Program-made: the position numbers and the translations under genes
Shown here: one piece after another, positions 34,489 through 45,129 of the stretch
Position numbering within the stretch: the first letter of the stretch is position 1
Layout of the letters: each line of letters starts with the position of its first letter
Notes under the pieces: model-generated
What the model was told of the DNA's origin: nothing
Database searches by the model: none
The model's input: only the letters and a program-made list of their open reading frames with translations
Origin: Cheiracanthium punctorium
Lineage: Eukaryota > Arthropoda > Arachnida > Araneae > Cheiracanthiidae
DNA length: 64,000 bases
NCBI GenBank assembly: GCA_038373885.1
Contig: JAWZYV010013175.1
Location: 496,001-560,000, forward strand
Direction of reading: 5' to 3'

Positions 34489-35368
34489 TCTGTACCCAGT
34501 GGCGCCTCGTCATTAAGGGCCAGAGGGGCCTGGCCCCACCGACTAACCACCGTCTAAACAAAGTATCTTCCTATTATGTACGACAGTTCTTTCAATAATT
34601 TACCTTCATTAAAAAATGCACGCATTTTACTCTATTTTAATACTATCTATTAAAAAAGCACTTAAAAAACCGATAGTTATACGATTTTCCCCCTATCTAA
34701 GCCATGCATGGGCCATGGTCTGGCTTGCCCTGAATTTGGCGTCTTTTCCCCGTTCACCGGGATGACATATTTGACTTTGAGCACAAAAGCCATATTGACG
34801 CGGAATTAACTTGGTTTATAACGGCTTATTTGGCGCTGTCTTCTGGGCCCACATCTTCCGGCAATCGCATAGTGATTTACACGACTATACGGGGAAATTT
34901 CGGCAATCGGTAGCTATTGGCGAAATTTTCCGCTTAGAAGGAAATAATTTTCTATGTGCGTGATCGTATTTTTGCAGTGCAGTCAAATATTTTTCTGTTT
35001 TGTTTTCTTAATTTACGAAAACTGATGTACAAATGTCTTTTTTATGAATGTTGATATTGATTTTAAAATAAATCAACAAAAAATTATGAACAGGTGCCTA
35101 TAAAGAACATGAATATTAAATAATTAAATGTGGCTTTTTGTTTAGTAATAAAGTAAACTTTCAGTTTCACACACTTAGGTAAAAAATAGCAAAAGTTGTA
35201 TAGTAATTTTGATAATCATTTGTCATTTGAGAAATCTTAAATACTTACGCTGTGTGCACCTGAGGATAGGTTGTTCTATATGTATATATATTTTCGTGAT
35301 TTTAATGGGCACCATTTTCTTTCGGGCCCCACCACTGAAACAGGTCACGAGCCGCCACTGTCTGTACC
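34489..35368. mobile_element. hAT-type non-autonomous transposon with perfect 8-bp TSD
   Basis: The element spans 34497-35360 (864 bp). It opens CAGTGGCGCCTCGT and closes with the inverse of CAGTGGCGGCTCGT. It is flanked by identical 8-mers TCTGTACC at 34489-34496 and 35361-35368. CAGTG termini with 8-bp duplications are diagnostic of hAT. The subterminal blocks GGCCCCACC (left) and GGGCCCCACCACTG (right) are GC-rich, while the interior is AT-rich and has no transposase. The intact duplication suggests a fairly recent insertion. Frames of 65-81 codons crossing the right end are accidental. Confidence 0.9.
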
Positions 35369-35509
35369 CTATGTTTTTATCGCCACTCAAAGCCCCGAGC
35401 TCATAGTCACGAAGGCCTTAGCCCACAGAGGGGCCGTTGGGTCAATGTTTGAATTTATATACATATATATTAATATATATCACACCCTTTCCACACACAC
35501 ACACATATA
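35369..35509. repeat. Microsatellite-rich junction, (TA)n and (CA)n
   Basis: TATATA tracts at about 35456-35480 and ACACAC at 35490-35505 lie between the hAT element and the Helitron. Confidence 0.75.
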
Positions 35510-35894
35510 TCTCTAATATATAAAATTCTCCTGTCCCAGTGTTAGTCACCTAACTCCTCCGAAACCACTCGACCAATTTTATGAAATTTTCTATGTATAT
35601 TTGTTAGGTCATAGAATAGGTTTTTAACTATGTCTCATACCCCTAAGTCATAAGGGCGGTCCACCCCAAAATGTTTAGCCCCCGAGTGCTATTCATTTCA
35701 ATCAGGATTTCTGTGTAGACATTAGCGTGTCGAGTCACTTTTCAAATGTGTTTGCCAGATAATGTGGAGAGGAGGGGGGGGGGAAGTTAATAAAATGTTG
35801 AAAGTCGCACAAGGTTTGCAATTTTTGATAATTGATCGCTAAACGTGGTGCCAAAACGCGACAATTTATTATAAATGTATTTCGCGTATAGTTA

Positions 35895-35990
35895 GAAAAC
35901 GCCTGGCGTATATTGTAACACAGTTTTATTAGGCGATTTTAATATTGATTTCTATTCTGAAGAAGTGCTTTTTGGAACAAGAAAGGAAAA
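35895..35990 (+). pseudogene. EEP-endonuclease-like fragment (GDFN), captured in Helitron
   Basis: The frame reads VYCNTVLLGDFNIDFYSEE and continues VLFGTRKENTVH to a stop. GDFN is the conserved motif of endonuclease/exonuclease/phosphatase (EEP) enzymes, and GDFNIDF followed by acidic residues matches the fragment at 46810-47160 (TGDFNVNF). Of the unit copies in the Helitron bodies this is the best preserved; in most others N is changed to K (GDFKIDF). About 30 codons of a domain that is normally about 220 residues long remain, so it cannot be active. Confidence 0.55.
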
Positions 35991-36154
35991 CACTGTACAT
36001 TAATGGATTATGATTCCCATTTCATGTCTTTGCGGCATAGTTGGAATATGCCTATAGGACGAATATGCCTGGCGAAGATTGTAAAACAGTTTCAGTAGGC
36101 GATTTTAAGATAGATTTCGATTCCAAAGATGCGTTTTATGGTACAAGTAAGAGT

Positions 36155-36690
36155 TGATTCCTATTTTAACATCCCCACTCTCAACAACCTAAAAAATCCC
36201 CGTACTTTGCCGAGCTTTGCAGTCATGGGTCTCTGGGAGTTATGCACAAGATTTAACGGTACTTACGTATTATCCCGGCGGTCCGGCAAGACAAGCAATT
36301 TTTCACCAAGATAAATGCCGGGCACATGAAATTGTTCATGGTTTGGAATACGATTCTACGATACGGTAAGTTTCAAGTTACGTTAGTTACGGTAAGTAAG
36401 TTTCAACGCTCCCAAAAGAACCAGATAAAAACTAAAGTAAACAAACTAGCGATAAACGCACCAGTTAAGGAATCTGAAGACACTTAATTATTAAAACTAC
36501 ATTAATTGGCAATTCAAAATAAATAAAAATGTAACGGCATGCTTTACTTACATGTTGTTCCAAATCGCCATTTTATTTCTAAATTACGACTGCCACATTA
36601 ATGCAAAAAATCGTCATGGTAACTGCATATGTTTAATGATCGCCACCTTGGCGCGAGTCGAGGCGTTAAAGTAGGAATCAACCCAAGAAA
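36155..36690. mobile_element. MITE 'GTTGATTCC' in Helitron A
   Basis: The left end is GTTGATTCCTATTTTAAC and the right end is GTTAAAGTAGGAATCAACC. It interrupts the endonuclease-like unit after a TACAAG(A/T)AAG target, and AAGAAAG recurs at the right edge. The un-interrupted target is seen at 35960-35985 in the same element. It contains the second MITE at 36258-36399. Confidence 0.7.
36258..36399. mobile_element. hAT-like MITE 'GGTACTTACG', damaged right end
   Basis: The left end is GGTACTTACGTATTATCCC; the right end is rearranged (GGTAAGTAA). The right-hand 8-mer GTTTCAAC (36400-36407) matches a worn left copy ATTTAAC. The equivalent site is empty at 16520-16527. Confidence 0.6.
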
Positions 36691-37009
36691 GACAAACCGG
36701 TACATTCATGGATTATGATGCACATTCGAAACAATATTTAAAACGATGAAGTATATTTGTAATATACTTGGCGAAGATTGTAAAATAGTTTTAGTAGGCG
36801 ACTTTAAGATAGATTTCGATTCCAAAGATGGGTTTTACGAAACAAGCAAGAAAAATACAGCACAAATACAAGAATAATGATACACTTTTAAAACTTAATG
36901 GAATAAGTATGAAAAATAGGGACAACGTATAACTAATGATACGATTTTAATATATAGCACTGTAGTGTGTATTTAAAACCTGAAAGTGTTTCAGATTTTC
37001 ATCCTTTTT

Positions 37010-37394
37010 TCTTTCCGAACATGTACCCTGTAAGGAAAGTATTGTAATCATGAAACAATTCGACTTCGAGATTTTGATATATTAAAACGTTTTGAGGTCT
37101 TCTGAATGCATTTATGCTATTTTTACGAGGTGTATGTTTGTGTGTGTGTGTGTTTGTGTGTATGTGAGTGAACACGATAGCTCCTAAACGGGGCATTCGA
37201 TTGAGCTCAAATTGGGTATATATGTTATAAACCACCATCGTAAGACCGACATTGATTTTGATGTGTATAGAACTTATAGTTTTTCTACTGGGCTACTACA
37301 AAGATTTCTTTTACATTATGGCTTATGGGGGGGAAATTGTTAAAAGTGCTCTAGCGTTTAAACGGTACATTCGATCGAACTCATATTGGATATA
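37010..37394 (+). repeat. Two units of the 171-bp array with leader
   Basis: It begins CCGAACATGTACCCTGTAAG, has a (TG)n tract at 37137-37160, and has units at about 37195 and 37369. It is colinear with 14718-15340. Confidence 0.75.
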
Positions 37395-38025
37395 TCTAAT
37401 AAATAAAATTCTCATGTCACAGTGTTAGTTACCATACTCCTCCAAAACGGCTCAACCGATTTTAAAGAAATTTTATATGTATATTCGTTAGGTCTGCGAA
37501 TATGATTTTGTATCATACCCCTAAGTCACAAGGGCGGTCCACCTCAAAATTTTTAGCACCAGAGTGCTAATAAGTTCAATCAGGATTTTTGTCTAGGCAT
37601 TAGCGCATCGAGTCCCTTTTCAAATGTGTTTGCCAGATAACGTGGAGAGGGGGGGGGCGTTAATAAAATGTTGAAAGTCGCACAAGGATTTGCAATTTTT
37701 GATAATGGATCGCTAAATGGGGAGCCAAAACGTGACAATTTATTATAAATATATTTCGAGTATAGTTAGAAAACGCCTGGCGTATATTATAACACAGTTT
37801 TATTAGGCGATTTTAATATTGATTTCTATTCTGAAGAAGTGCTTTTTAGAACAAGAAAGGAAAACACTGTACTTTAATGGATTATGATTCCCATTTGATG
37901 TCTTTGCGGCATAGTTGGAATATGCCTATAGGACGAATATGCCTGGCGAAGATTGTAAAACAGTTTCAGTAGGTGATTTTAAGATAGATTTCGATTCCAA
38001 AGATGTGTTTTATGGTACAAGAAAG

Positions 38026-38588
38026 AGTTGATTCCTATTTTAACACCCCCCACTCTCGCCAACCTAAAAAATCCCCGTACTTTGGCGAGCTTTGCAGTCA
38101 TGGGTCTCTGGGAGTAATGCACAAGTTTCAACGGTACTTACGTATTATCCCGGCGGTCCTCCAAGACAAGCAATTTTCACCAAGATAAATGCCGGGCACA
38201 TGAAATTGTTGATGGTTTGGAATACGATTGGCAATAGTTTGCCAGCAAATTTGACGAAAAAGTAGTTTGGCGGAAGTGACCGCCGGCATAATACGTACGT
38301 ACCGTTTAGGCGCTCCCAAAAGAACTAGATGAAAACTAAAGTAAACAAATTAGCGATAAACGCACCAGTTATTGAATTTGAAGACACTTTATTATTACAA
38401 CTACATTAATTGGCAATCCAAAATAAATAAAAATGTAACGGCATGCTGTGCTTACATGTTGTTCCAAATCGCCATTTTAATTCTAAATTATGATTGCCAC
38501 ATAAATGCAAAAAATTGTCATTGTAACTGCATATGTTTAATGATCGCCACCTTGGCGAGAGTCGAGGCGTTAAAGTAGGAATCAACCC
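38026..38588. mobile_element. MITE 'GTTGATTCC' in Helitron B
   Basis: The left end is AGTTGATTCCTATTTTAAC and the right end is GTTAAAGTAGGAATCAACC. The flanks AAGAAAG and TTGAAAG represent a worn 7-bp target duplication. It encloses the GGTACTTACG MITE at 38133-38303. Confidence 0.75.
38133..38303. mobile_element. hAT-like MITE 'GGTACTTACG', 171 bp
   Basis: The left arm is GGTACTTACGTATTATCCC plus GGCGGTC. The right arm, reversed, is GGTACGTACGTATTATGCC plus GGCGGTC, giving about 26 bp of terminal inversion. The left flank GTTTCAAC (38125-38132) is matched by GTTTAGGC on the right. An 8-bp duplication suggests hAT. Confidence 0.75.
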
Positions 38589-39022
38589 TTGAAAGACATA
38601 CATGGTATACGTATGTATTATGATGCGCATTAGAAACAATATATAGAACGATGAAGTGTAGTTGTAATATACTTGGCGAATATTGTATACGTGGCATGAT
38701 CTCGAGTGGGCAAACCATGCAGTTTGTTTGTGTTAGCTAAAAATATTGTTCACTCTATTCCGTTAAAGGATTGATATTATTTTTTAGTAAAATTATTGTA
38801 ATTAGCGATATATATAAATGTAAAGAATAAATTACAATGAATTAAAAATATAAATGTTTGGTATTGTGTTATTTTTATATTCCAGCATTGTTCACAGCGC
38901 TCCATGCCTCTTCCACTCATATACCACATCCTCACACACTTACAATAAGTTAGTCATTTCTTTCTACTAAAATAATCCTAGGAATAATTTATATGGCAAA
39001 ACAACGTTTGCCGGGTCAGCTA

Positions 39023-39023
<1 letters not shown>

Positions 39024-39050
<27 letters not shown>
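39024..39050. repeat. (TA)n microsatellite at Helitron 3' flank
   Basis: A long TA run begins directly after the CTAG terminus. The Helitron at 62920 also ends against a short (TA)n tract, which fits a preference for A/T-rich targets. Confidence 0.9.
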
Positions 39051-39057
<7 letters not shown>

Positions 39058-39259
39058 TGTGCATAGCTCTGTAACAAGTAGAAATAATTAAAGACATATG
39101 GTTTATTTCAGTTTTACAATCTTATTAGTTAATACTCTGCAGTATTGAAACTTGGAATAATCTGCATATTTTAGGATCTGTATCTCAATTTATCCGAAGC
39201 TGCAAAATACCCCCACTTTGCCCTAAGGGAAAGGGTAAAATGCGGTACAAACACAGTCC

Positions 39260-39545
39260 GTATGCTACACAGTTCACATTTGAACTTATTATCATCGTTG
39301 TCAATACCAACGCACAAAGCACAAGCCCTTTTGTTACATTCACTGCCCTTAATCCAACTTTCTTCTTATCCTGATCTTGCGCATATACCGTTACAATAAA
39401 AGTATGCTAAATCAAACCATCTTGATCGCTGCCTGACAATGCGACGTCTGTTGGGTTAGTAGCGACGCGGCGTCTTTTAGCTAGTGAACTGTCCAACATT
39501 GGACGTTTAAGCCATTTTTTGTTCGTCACAGCCTCACCTCGAGAT
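39260..39545 (-). pseudogene. pogo/DDE_1 transposase relic: C-terminal zinc-finger tail
   Basis: On the minus strand, RGEAVTNKKWLKRPMLDS and a KRRRVATNPTDVALSGSD-like stretch are followed, after a frameshift, by a Cys-rich tail: CNGIC, SWIKGSECNKRACALC, VGIDNDD, KFKCELC. Spacing and the WIxC-x2-C, CAxC-x-G, F/K-C-x2-C layout are typical of the PHD-like finger at the C-terminus of many pogo/Tigger-type transposases of arthropods. Several zinc ligands are kept, while the frame is broken. The catalytic part is absent. Assignment rests on motif spacing only. Confidence 0.5.
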
Positions 39546-40498
39546 ACTCCGTTTTACCTTACAGGCAGCCTTTCAAAACAACTAGCTCTAACTTACAAAT
39601 CGCATTGAATGAAGTTCTACCTTTTCATGCAATTTCCTTAAAAAATATCACTTTAGAAAGTGTAAACTGTCAAGTTAGTATCCACATGCGAACTTAAAAA
39701 ATATCCTAATTTAAAATCGGGTCCAATTTAAAATCGCGTATAACTGAAAGGGTCTTATTTTTTAACTCTCCATCTAAATTATGAGGTACAAAACATTTGA
39801 AAAAAAATATGCTTAATAATATTTAGTTAAAAAGAGTAATATTATATTTAAAAATATTTAACTATGCAATTTAATTGAACTTTAAATAAAAAAATTGAAA
39901 GAGCGTATAATTTCATTTTATACGGGAGAAACTTTAATTGTACTAGCATTCTTTTATCAAATTCCACGAACACTGTTGTTTATTTTAGTTTAGGCCGCGA
40001 TTTTTTTGTAATACAATCTCTTCTATCTCATTAAACTATGTTATTGTTTTCGAAGTTAAGTCATAATTTTACAGATAACGCCTCATTTTTTCTAGGGCTC
40101 CCAAATCAGTAGCATAAAGTGGGACAGAAAGAGCAGTTGCATCATTATCATCTCACTTATCATCACACTCATCACTCACTTATCACTCGCATAACTCATC
40201 AAAAAGTTCCAATGCATAGTTTACTTGATACTATATTTTCATCAGCATTTCTAACATTTTCGTTATTCAAACACCGTATTTTCGAGGACGACAGAGAAAA
40301 ATATATCTGTGTGACAGGATTTGTGAATTTCGCTGCTTATTTTCACGTACGACAAAGAGAGACAATTCAGAGTGGAGCTTATAACTGAAAGATGATTATG
40401 GTTACTTTCCTGTAACTCGTGACGGGACCTTCAAAATTAGCGTATAAAAGAGAGACGCGAATAACTGAGAAGTGCATAAGTGAATATATATATATATA
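39546..40498. other. AT-rich spacer, nothing recognised
   Basis: No supported features; the 89-codon frame at 40119-40388 has no known domain. Confidence 0.45.
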
Positions 40499-40527
40499 CA
40501 CTGAAGAGCCAAAAAAACTGGTACACC

Positions 40528-40735
40528 CTCCAAAAAAAAGTATTCGAGCAAGAGAGAAATTTCCTACTTTGGTTTCGTATATTAAAAATTATTTATCATA
40601 GAATATGAATTAGGCTATGTATAAATATCAATTTCCATATTTCTGTCAGGTTGTGCGTTTTTCAAAAACTCAATTATTATTCGCAAATCTAAAATAGGAA
40701 ATTTCTCTCTTGCTCGAATACTTTTTTTGGAAGGT
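40528..40735. mobile_element. MITE of 208 bp nested in the Tc1 element
   Basis: The left arm CTCCAAAAAAAAGTATTCGA continues with GCAAGAGAGAAATTTCCTA. It recurs inverted at about 40690-40733, giving arms of roughly 42 bp. It is flanked by GTACACC on both sides (40521-40527 and 40736-40742), a 7-8 bp target duplication. The Tc1 terminal repeat becomes continuous when it is removed. Confidence 0.85.
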
Positions 40736-40744
40736 GTACACCTG

Positions 40745-41787
40745 CCTAATATCGCGTAGGCCCCCCCACGAGCACGCAGGAGTGCCGCAACACGACGTGG
40801 CATGGATTCGATTCATGTCTGAAGTAGTGCTGGAGGTAATTGACACCACGAATCCTGCAGGACTGTCCATAAATCAGTAGTAGTAAGAGGGGGTGGAGAT
40901 CTCTTCTGAGCCATACGTTGCAAGGCATCCCAAATGGGTACAATAATATTCATGTCTGGGGATTTTGGTGACCATCGGAAGTGTTTAAATTCAGAAAAGT
41001 GCTCCTGGAGCCCCTCTGTAGCCATTCTGGGCGTGTGGGGTGTCGCATTGTCCTTCTGAAATTCCCTAAGTCCGTCGGAATGCACAATGAACATGAATGG
41101 GTGCAGGTGATCAGACAGGATGCTTACGTACCTGTCACCTCTCAGAGTCGTATCTAGACCTACCAGGGGACCCATATCACGCCATTTTCATACGCACCAT
41201 ACCATCACAGAGCCTCCACCAGCTTAAACAGTCCCCTGTTGACATGTAGGGTCCATGGATTCATGAGGTTGTTTCTATACCCGTACATGTCCATCAGCTC
41301 GATTCAATAGGAATCGAGACTCCTCAGACCAAGGAACGTGTGTCCAGTCATCAACAGTCCAATGTCAGTGTTGCCGGGCCCAAGCAAGGCGTAAAGCTTT
41401 TTGCCGTGCAGTCGACAAGGGTACACGAGTGGGCCTTTGGCTCCGAAAGCCCATATCGAGGATGTTTCGTTGAATGGTTCACACGGTGACACTTGTTGAC
41501 GGCCGAGCATTAAAATCTGCAGCAATTTGCGGAAAGGTTGCACGTCTGTCGCGCTTAATGATTCTTGTCCATCGTCGTTGGTCCCGTTCTTGCGTGATCT
41601 TTTTCCGGCCGCAGCGATGTCGTAGATTTGATGTTTTACAGGATTCCCGATATTCACGGCACACTCGTGAAAGGGTCGTACCTGAAATTTCGAATTTCAT
41701 CGCTACGTCGGAGATGCTATGTCCCATCTCTCGTGCGCCGACTACAACGCCACGTTCAAACTCGCTTAAATCTTGATAACCTGCCAT
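40745..41787 (-). pseudogene. Tc1 transposase pseudogene
   Basis: The start is best placed at the ATG for MAGYQDLSEFERG (41787). The N-terminus is the paired helix-turn-helix DNA-binding region: EFERGVVVGAREMGHSISD, then SGTTLSRVCREYRESCKTS, GRKKIT. It is followed by RDQRRWTRIIKRDRRATFPQ. Catalytic DDE region: WSEESRF stands where W-S-D-E-S-R-F is usual; QKDNATPHT holds the second Asp; and SPDMNIIVPIWDAL has Val where the third catalytic Glu (N-x-I-E-H-x-W) belongs. So two of three catalytic positions are altered. Several frameshifts and at least one stop break the frame. In active relatives the enzyme cuts at the terminal repeats and inserts at TA. Confidence 0.9.
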
Positions 41788-41932
41788 TGTAGCAGCAATA
41801 ACCGATCTAACAACTGTGCCAGACACACGCTGTCTTGTATAGGCGTTGCCGACCGCAGCGCCGTACTCTAATGGGTTCCATATCTGATTATTTGCATACG
41901 CATGCCTGCACCAGTTTTTTTGGCTCTTCAGT

Positions 41933-43547
41933 ATATATATATAATATAAAATAGCTTAACTTAAGTAAAATGGATTCCCCAGTGAAATATTAGTAGAAAG
42001 CACATTATAACAGATATAATACGTAACCATGATAATAAAAATGAAATCAGAGGCTATAAATAAATTTTAAACAGGGCCATCAAAGGCAAAAATTGGGAAA
42101 AACGTGCCATGAGCAATCACATGTGCTTAAGCCTAGCTGAAAAACTCCTGCATAGAAGTGGAGGTGGAAAAGGAAAATTGAAATGGAGTACTCCATTATC
42201 AAGTACCACCGTACTCACATTTCAATTAAAGAAAAACAAAAATAGTTAGGTTTCTGCAGGCCACCTGAAAAAAGAAGTCGCTTTGCGTGTCCTGGGGGTA
42301 CGACCTAACTAAAAGAAATGACAGGCATGGATGCTATCCCAACATGGAGGTGGAAGAACAGTCAAGACAGGACCAGAAATCGATGCCAACCAAGAAAAAT
42401 AATCGATAAAAATAACCAGATCCAAGGAGGAAGAAATACAGACAATATATATATTAACTTAAAATTATTACCTGTTATTGGCGTTGAATCGCTCAGTTTG
42501 AGGTAAAATATATATGCATATGGTCTACGGTCTAACAAGTATCGCAAAGTTCCACAAACAAACTAAAAATGGATGGTTTTTTTTTTTAAGGTTAGCTTTT
42601 ACTAAATCAGGTTAAGACTGAAACGACTTGACAGTTGTCTTAGACATGCGTCAGAAAAATATATGCTTCAATAACTGAGCTAATTAATCTACTAAAAAAC
42701 GTCCTTTGAAATCAAATCATGAATCAGGATAAAATTATTCGAAGGAAGTCTAGGATATATTTTTTGTTTTCCGTTTCGTTTGCAAACATTGTCGAGCAGG
42801 AGATGCACAGAAAACATGTCGTAATTTACAAAGTATTTGGTTCAAACAAAAGTATTTTTTCTAATGATAAGCCAGATTCGCTGATTTTAAATAGAGAATG
42901 CAAATAAATCTTTACATAGGAACGTAAAGTTTTACAATGCACATTTCCTGTTACAACTAAAAAAATCTTTCACCTGCGGCTATTAAATCGTTTAGAAATA
43001 TTTTCCTGAATATATCTAATGTTAGATGCTTTTTCGTTTCCTCAAATTAAGGGCCTGAAGTAAAAGGGTCTTTAATAGAATATTTTAAATATTTAAAAAA
43101 TAAGAATAAAAAAAACTTGATAGTAAAGATGCATGCTAGCTACTCTTGTAAATCAGAAGGGAAATAAATATCCAAAAATAATTCATTGTGACTCAATAGA
43201 GTACTAAATGTGTTATTTTTCAAAACAGTTTAGACTGTCTCCACGTAAGCAATGCCACCTAACAAAAATAAACGAGTATATTGAATATTAAAAGCAGTTT
43301 TCAAAAGTATTATTTTCGTATGCGAAATATTGATTATTATGCATAGACCATTAGTCGGACATGACATAGTTCCTATTCGATAATATGAAATTTTGGATAA
43401 ATATATGTTATTCTCGAAATGGCAGAAGTAACCCTAACTCTACTGAAATTTTAATTACATGTAATCAACTAATAAATAATTAAGGTTGTATTAACAAATG
43501 AACTGAATATTTTAGAAATAATGGTTAACTACCGTATTCAGTATATA
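41933..43547. other. Spacer, no gene recognised
   Basis: Mostly AT-rich. 42060-42440 is less AT-rich and might be an old repeat, but nothing could be assigned. Confidence 0.4.
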
Positions 43548-43549
43548 TA

Positions 43550-44084
43550 GAGTGGTGGCCAAAATTGTGGCCACTTTTGGAAATGTTTAGATTTTCTAAC
43601 TTTGCATGTTATAGGAAGTGCTACGTTTCACAAAATGCAAACTGATATATCATTTTAATGAAAATTTAATACTGATTTCAATACACAAAACTAAATTTAA
43701 ATGTGTGCAAAAAAATAAAACTAGTTTAATCTCATAAACAAGTACAGTGATGTAGGGGATTGTAATTTCTAACTTTCAAGGTCAATCGCTGTTATTTTTC
43801 CGAGCTTAAAACTCTCGTCAGCTCAATGAAACATCGATATGAAGCTGTAATAAAAATTTAAGGCTACCCTACAAACTAGTGATAACTCACTGCAATTTTC
43901 AATAACTAATGCATCTCGATAATTATTGGAAATATTTTAATTTTGTATTGGAATCAGTATTAAATTACCTTTAAAATGATGTAACAGAGTTTGAATTTTG
44001 TGAAACGTAACATTTTTTATACGTATACGAACTCAGAAAAGAAAAAATTGTTTCCAAAAGTGTCCACACTTGTGGCCACCACTG
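43550..44084. mobile_element. Fold-back MITE (Tc1/mariner type), 535 bp
   Basis: Outer ends AGTGGTGGCCA on both sides, set in TA. The arms extend inward about 135 bp: ACTTTTGGAAA, TACGTTTCACAAAAT, CAAACT, ATCATTTTAA, AATTTAATACTGATT and CAATACA recur in order in both arms. The centre is AT-rich with no coding capacity. Confidence 0.85.
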
Positions 44085-44348
44085 TATGTATATTTTAACT
44101 CAGCCCACAAAAAACTTTTAAAAAGTCCTCTTCGCGCAAGGCATCCCCTTATGCTGATTGCCCTGGAGTAGCTTTGCCTAAACTGAAACCAAAAAATAAA
44201 TAAACAAATAAATGAATAACCAAACCAATATCCTTAAATCGGGTTTACTCCAATAAAGTAGAGTTAATAGAAAGAAAAGAGTAGGAAAATTTAACCTTCA
44301 CCGTATGCGAGTATTTGGGAGATGCACTAGAGAGCGCACTGTGTTATG

Positions 44349-45127
44349 CGGTGTGCCCGCTAAAGTCCGTTTTTACCCCAATAATTTATGAACGGCAAGA
44401 ACTATAGTCATAAAAGTAGGGGGTACATATAATTAAGTTGAAGTGGGATATGCAAGGAAACCGGTTACATTTCCACCCGATTTCTAAATTCGGAGTTAGC
44501 GGTCTTATCTCAAAAACAATCCGAGATACGGCAAAAAAAGCTAATTGCAATGTTGTTCAGCATCGTCGATTGAGTAAGAAAAAATATTTTAATTTGCACA
44601 GGATGCTCATCTATTTGCACAATCGTGCTACTCATGGAAAGCATAAAACACTTTTTTAGGAGCATTTCTGTGGTCGTGTTTTCCAAAATTGCACTAACTC
44701 AGTATTAAGCTCATTTATACTTCATGCTAAAGTATTTTTCGTCAGCAATAGTGCACATCTAGAAGCTGGTATGCATTTCCGGCTAGAAGTTGTACATTAC
44801 GGCTGGTGACACGCTAGCAAAAGTTTCGCGTTTCCCGTTCAGTAACACGTTTTTACGCCTTCAGATTTTAACAATAATGTGCTCAAGATCTCTTTTCTAA
44901 ATAAATCGGTAATGATGAACAACATTGTAAATGACTTTTTCCCATATATCGTACCATTTATGAGATAAGAACGCTTACTTCAAATTTAGCCATCAAGTGG
45001 CGCTCTCAGGTGACTTTTCTTTGCGTAGCGAATGGCAACTTTCTTATACCAGATCCCACTTGTATGACTGCAGCTCTTACCGTTCAAAAATTACGAGGGT
45101 GTTACAACGGACTTTATAGGCCCACTG
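44349..45127. mobile_element. Fold-back element with arms of about 170 bp, 779 bp
   Basis: The left arm is CGGTGTGCCC, TAAAGTCCG, TGAACGGCAAGA, AGTCATAAAAGTAGG, CTAAATT and GTCTTATCTCA. The inverted right arm is CAGTGGGCC, TAAAGTCCG, TGAACGGTAAGA, AGTCATACAAGTGGG, CTAAATT and GTTCTTATCTCA. TA follows on the right; on the left the base pair has changed. Solo arm-like copies lie at 27800-27950 and 33040-33180. No transposase is present; the 73-codon frame at 44438-44659 overlaps the arm and is not conserved in the other arm. Confidence 0.75.
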
Positions 45128-45129
45128 TA

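Larger units (their letters stand above)
35510..37394 (+). mobile_element. Helitron copy A, 3' end lost to insertion of copy B
   Basis: The 5' end TCTCTAATATATAAAATTC at 35510 is preceded by A. It is followed by AGTGTTAGTCACC and CTCCTCCGAAACC, as at 60963. The body carries a G-run (35776-35782), endonuclease-like units with GGCGATTTT or GGCGACTTT at 35932, 36098 and 36797, and the two nested MITEs. From about 37010 it switches to the leader and two units of the 171-bp array known from 14.7-15.6 kb. The second unit is cut at 37394 by the 5' end of copy B. No helicase coding remains. Confidence 0.75.
37395..39023 (+). mobile_element. Helitron copy B, complete, 1629 bp
   Basis: The 5' end TCTAATAAATAAAATTCTC at 37395 is preceded by A. 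The 3' end is GGCAAA-ACAACG-TTTGCC (38995-39012), GGGTCAG and CTAG at 39020-39023, followed by T and a (TA)n run. It carries endonuclease-like units (37806, 37972), both nested MITEs, and near 38690-38740 a remnant of the helicase C-terminus (GTGGCATGATCTCGAGTGGG, equivalent to HVACSRVG with a stop). It is inserted in the second 171-bp unit of copy A. It has no usable coding capacity. Confidence 0.85.
40499..41932 (-). mobile_element. Tc1-like transposon, full length but dead
   Basis: Terminal inverted repeats ACTGAAGAGCCAAAAAAACT at 40500 and its inverse at about 41912-41931, set in TA-rich flanks with a TA target duplication. The single gene runs on the minus strand. A 208-bp MITE is inserted near the left end. 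About 1.2 kb remain if the MITE is removed, close to the usual size of Tc1 elements plus a small excess. Confidence 0.9.
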
